Assembly (NCBI RefSeq): GCF_014651835.1
Contig: NZ_BMXQ01000001.1
Coordinates: 434,001 to 498,000, forward strand
From: Pigmentiphaga litoralis
Lineage (GTDB): Bacteria > Pseudomonadota > Gammaproteobacteria > Burkholderiales > Burkholderiaceae_B
Reading direction: 5' to 3'
DNA: 64,000 nt
Below, piece by piece: positions 63,283-64,000 of this stretch. A program made the position numbers and the translations under genes. A model generated the notes under the pieces. That model did no database searches. It saw nothing but the letters and a program-made list of their open reading frames with translations, and was not told the DNA's origin. Position 1 is the first letter of the stretch. Every line of letters begins with the position of its first letter.

Positions 63283-64000
63283 TTACTTTCCATCCGGTGA
63301 ACGGACAGACGAAGCCGCCAGCACGATTCGCGCCACCAACCCACCGCCATCCCGTGGCACCAAGGTCAGCGTACCACCGGCGCGTTGCAGCAGGCGACGA
63401 ACGATCGCCAATCCCAGCCCGGCGCCGCCGGCATCTGTCCGCGCATCGGACCCCCGGGTGAACGGACGCAGCAGACGCGGCACGTCTTCTGCCTTGATCC
63501 CCGGACCGCGGTCGGCGACTTCGATCACCACATTGGCGCCCTGGGGTTTGACGCTGACGTCGATGCGCAGCGGCACGTCGGGACCATGCCCATACCGTCG
63601 CGCGTTTTCGATCAGGTTGCCCACGGCGCGCTGCAGGTCCGGTGCCGCAATACGCGCCCACAGGTCGGGCTTCACCTCGGCCGAGAGCGAACCCCCCAAG
63701 GCTTCGGTGTGGCTGCGTTCGCGCTCGATCAGGTCGGACACCAGTTCGGACACGTTGTGCGTCGAATCGGTGGACGACGCCGGGCGCGCATATTCCATGA
63801 ACTGCCCGATGGTGCGATTGATCTGCTCGACGTCCTCGTCGATCGCGTTACGCGATGCTTCGGACGCGCCGCTCATTTCGATCTCGAGCCGCAGCCGTGC
63901 CAACGGCGTGCGCAAGTCATGGGAAATTCCGGCCAGCATCAAGGCCCGATCCGCCTCGGCGCGGTCCAGTTCTTCGACCATGCGGTTGAAGCTGGTGTTG
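63283..64000 (-). CDS. RisS/EnvZ-like sensor histidine kinase, C-terminal part
   Basis: Only the last about 239 residues are in the window; the frame is open through base 64000, so the sensor and HAMP regions lie beyond. HAMP-end FNRMVEELDRAEADRALMLAG leads into the H box GISHDLRTPLARLRLEIEM, then N box NLIENARRYG, G1 ADRGPGIK, F-box RPFTRG and G2 GAGLGLAIV. The sequence is close in style to RisS of Bordetella, the EnvZ-type partner of RisA. Confidence 0.92.
   Translation of the reverse strand, partial: NTSFNRMVEELDRAEADRALMLAGISHDLRTPLARLRLEIEMSGASEASRNAIDEDVEQINRTIGQFMEYARPASSTDSTHNVSELVSDLIERERSHTEALGGSLSAEVKPDLWARIAAPDLQRAVGNLIENARRYGHGPDVPLRIDVSVKPQGANVVIEVADRGPGIKAEDVPRLLRPFTRGSDARTDAGGAGLGLAIVRRLLQRAGGTLTLVPRDGGGLVARIVLAASSVRSPDGK

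Overview
The window looks like chromosome of a high-GC betaproteobacterium, most likely Burkholderiales, family Alcaligenaceae (Bordetella/Achromobacter/Pigmentiphaga side). The reasons are the gltA-odhA-odhB-lpdA order, four solitary Bug/TctC periplasmic binding proteins, a class I phaC-phaB-phaR cluster, a RisS-like sensor kinase at the right edge, and neighbourhoods such as bamD/rluD-pgeF. Most of the window is ordinary core genome in short, tightly packed operons with many ATGA-type overlaps. No tRNA, rRNA, CRISPR array, transposase or prophage was seen.

Layout. 1-7055: TCA-cycle block (citrate synthase 3' end, then the complete 2-oxoglutarate dehydrogenase complex). 7060-15041 (minus): an eight-gene catabolic operon with two Bug proteins, an acyl-CoA ligase, a MaoC hydratase, a dienelactone-hydrolase-like protein, an acyl-CoA dehydrogenase, an enolase-superfamily protein and a citryl-CoA-lyase-like protein. 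It is controlled from the divergent LysR gene (15141-16082) across two adjacent palindromes. 16286-27714: a surface-attachment module made of a hybrid sensor kinase, a LuxR-type response regulator, a separate REC-Hpt protein, a chaperone-usher fimbrial operon (its tip adhesin split by a frameshift) and a membrane GGDEF/EAL protein. 27752-32936: a periplasmic copper-handling cluster (His/Met-repeat CopL-like protein, small Ala/Pro-rich exported protein, TolC-family lipoprotein, Tat-exported multicopper oxidase, cupredoxin, CusF-like protein).

33470-38473: a Rieske oxygenase, a large inverted repeat, zapE, a YiaF-like lipoprotein, and a flavin reductase with a Bug protein. 38664-47677: housekeeping genes (tex, an Ala-rich lipoprotein, a YdcH-like protein, a DinG-family helicase, bamD, rluD, pgeF, a small membrane protein). 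47851-51105: polyhydroxybutyrate synthesis and its regulator. 51396-56036: dusC, rimO, and a Bug gene paired with an uncharacterised alpha-beta-barrel protein. 56046-64000: serB, mfd, the overlapping isoprenoid genes ispD-ispF, the peroxide-defence genes ahpD and ahpC, and the 3' part of a RisS/EnvZ-like kinase.

The two parts most likely to hold undescribed biology are the 7060-15041 catabolic operon and the 16286-27714 phosphorelay/fimbria/c-di-GMP module. In the operon, the gene combination fits no pathway I can name, and two enzymes lack the catalytic residue expected of their family. In the second module, a complete His-Asp-His-Asp relay is spread over three proteins and the phosphotransfer protein is encoded at the end of the fimbrial operon. 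All functions come from reading motifs; no database search was run.
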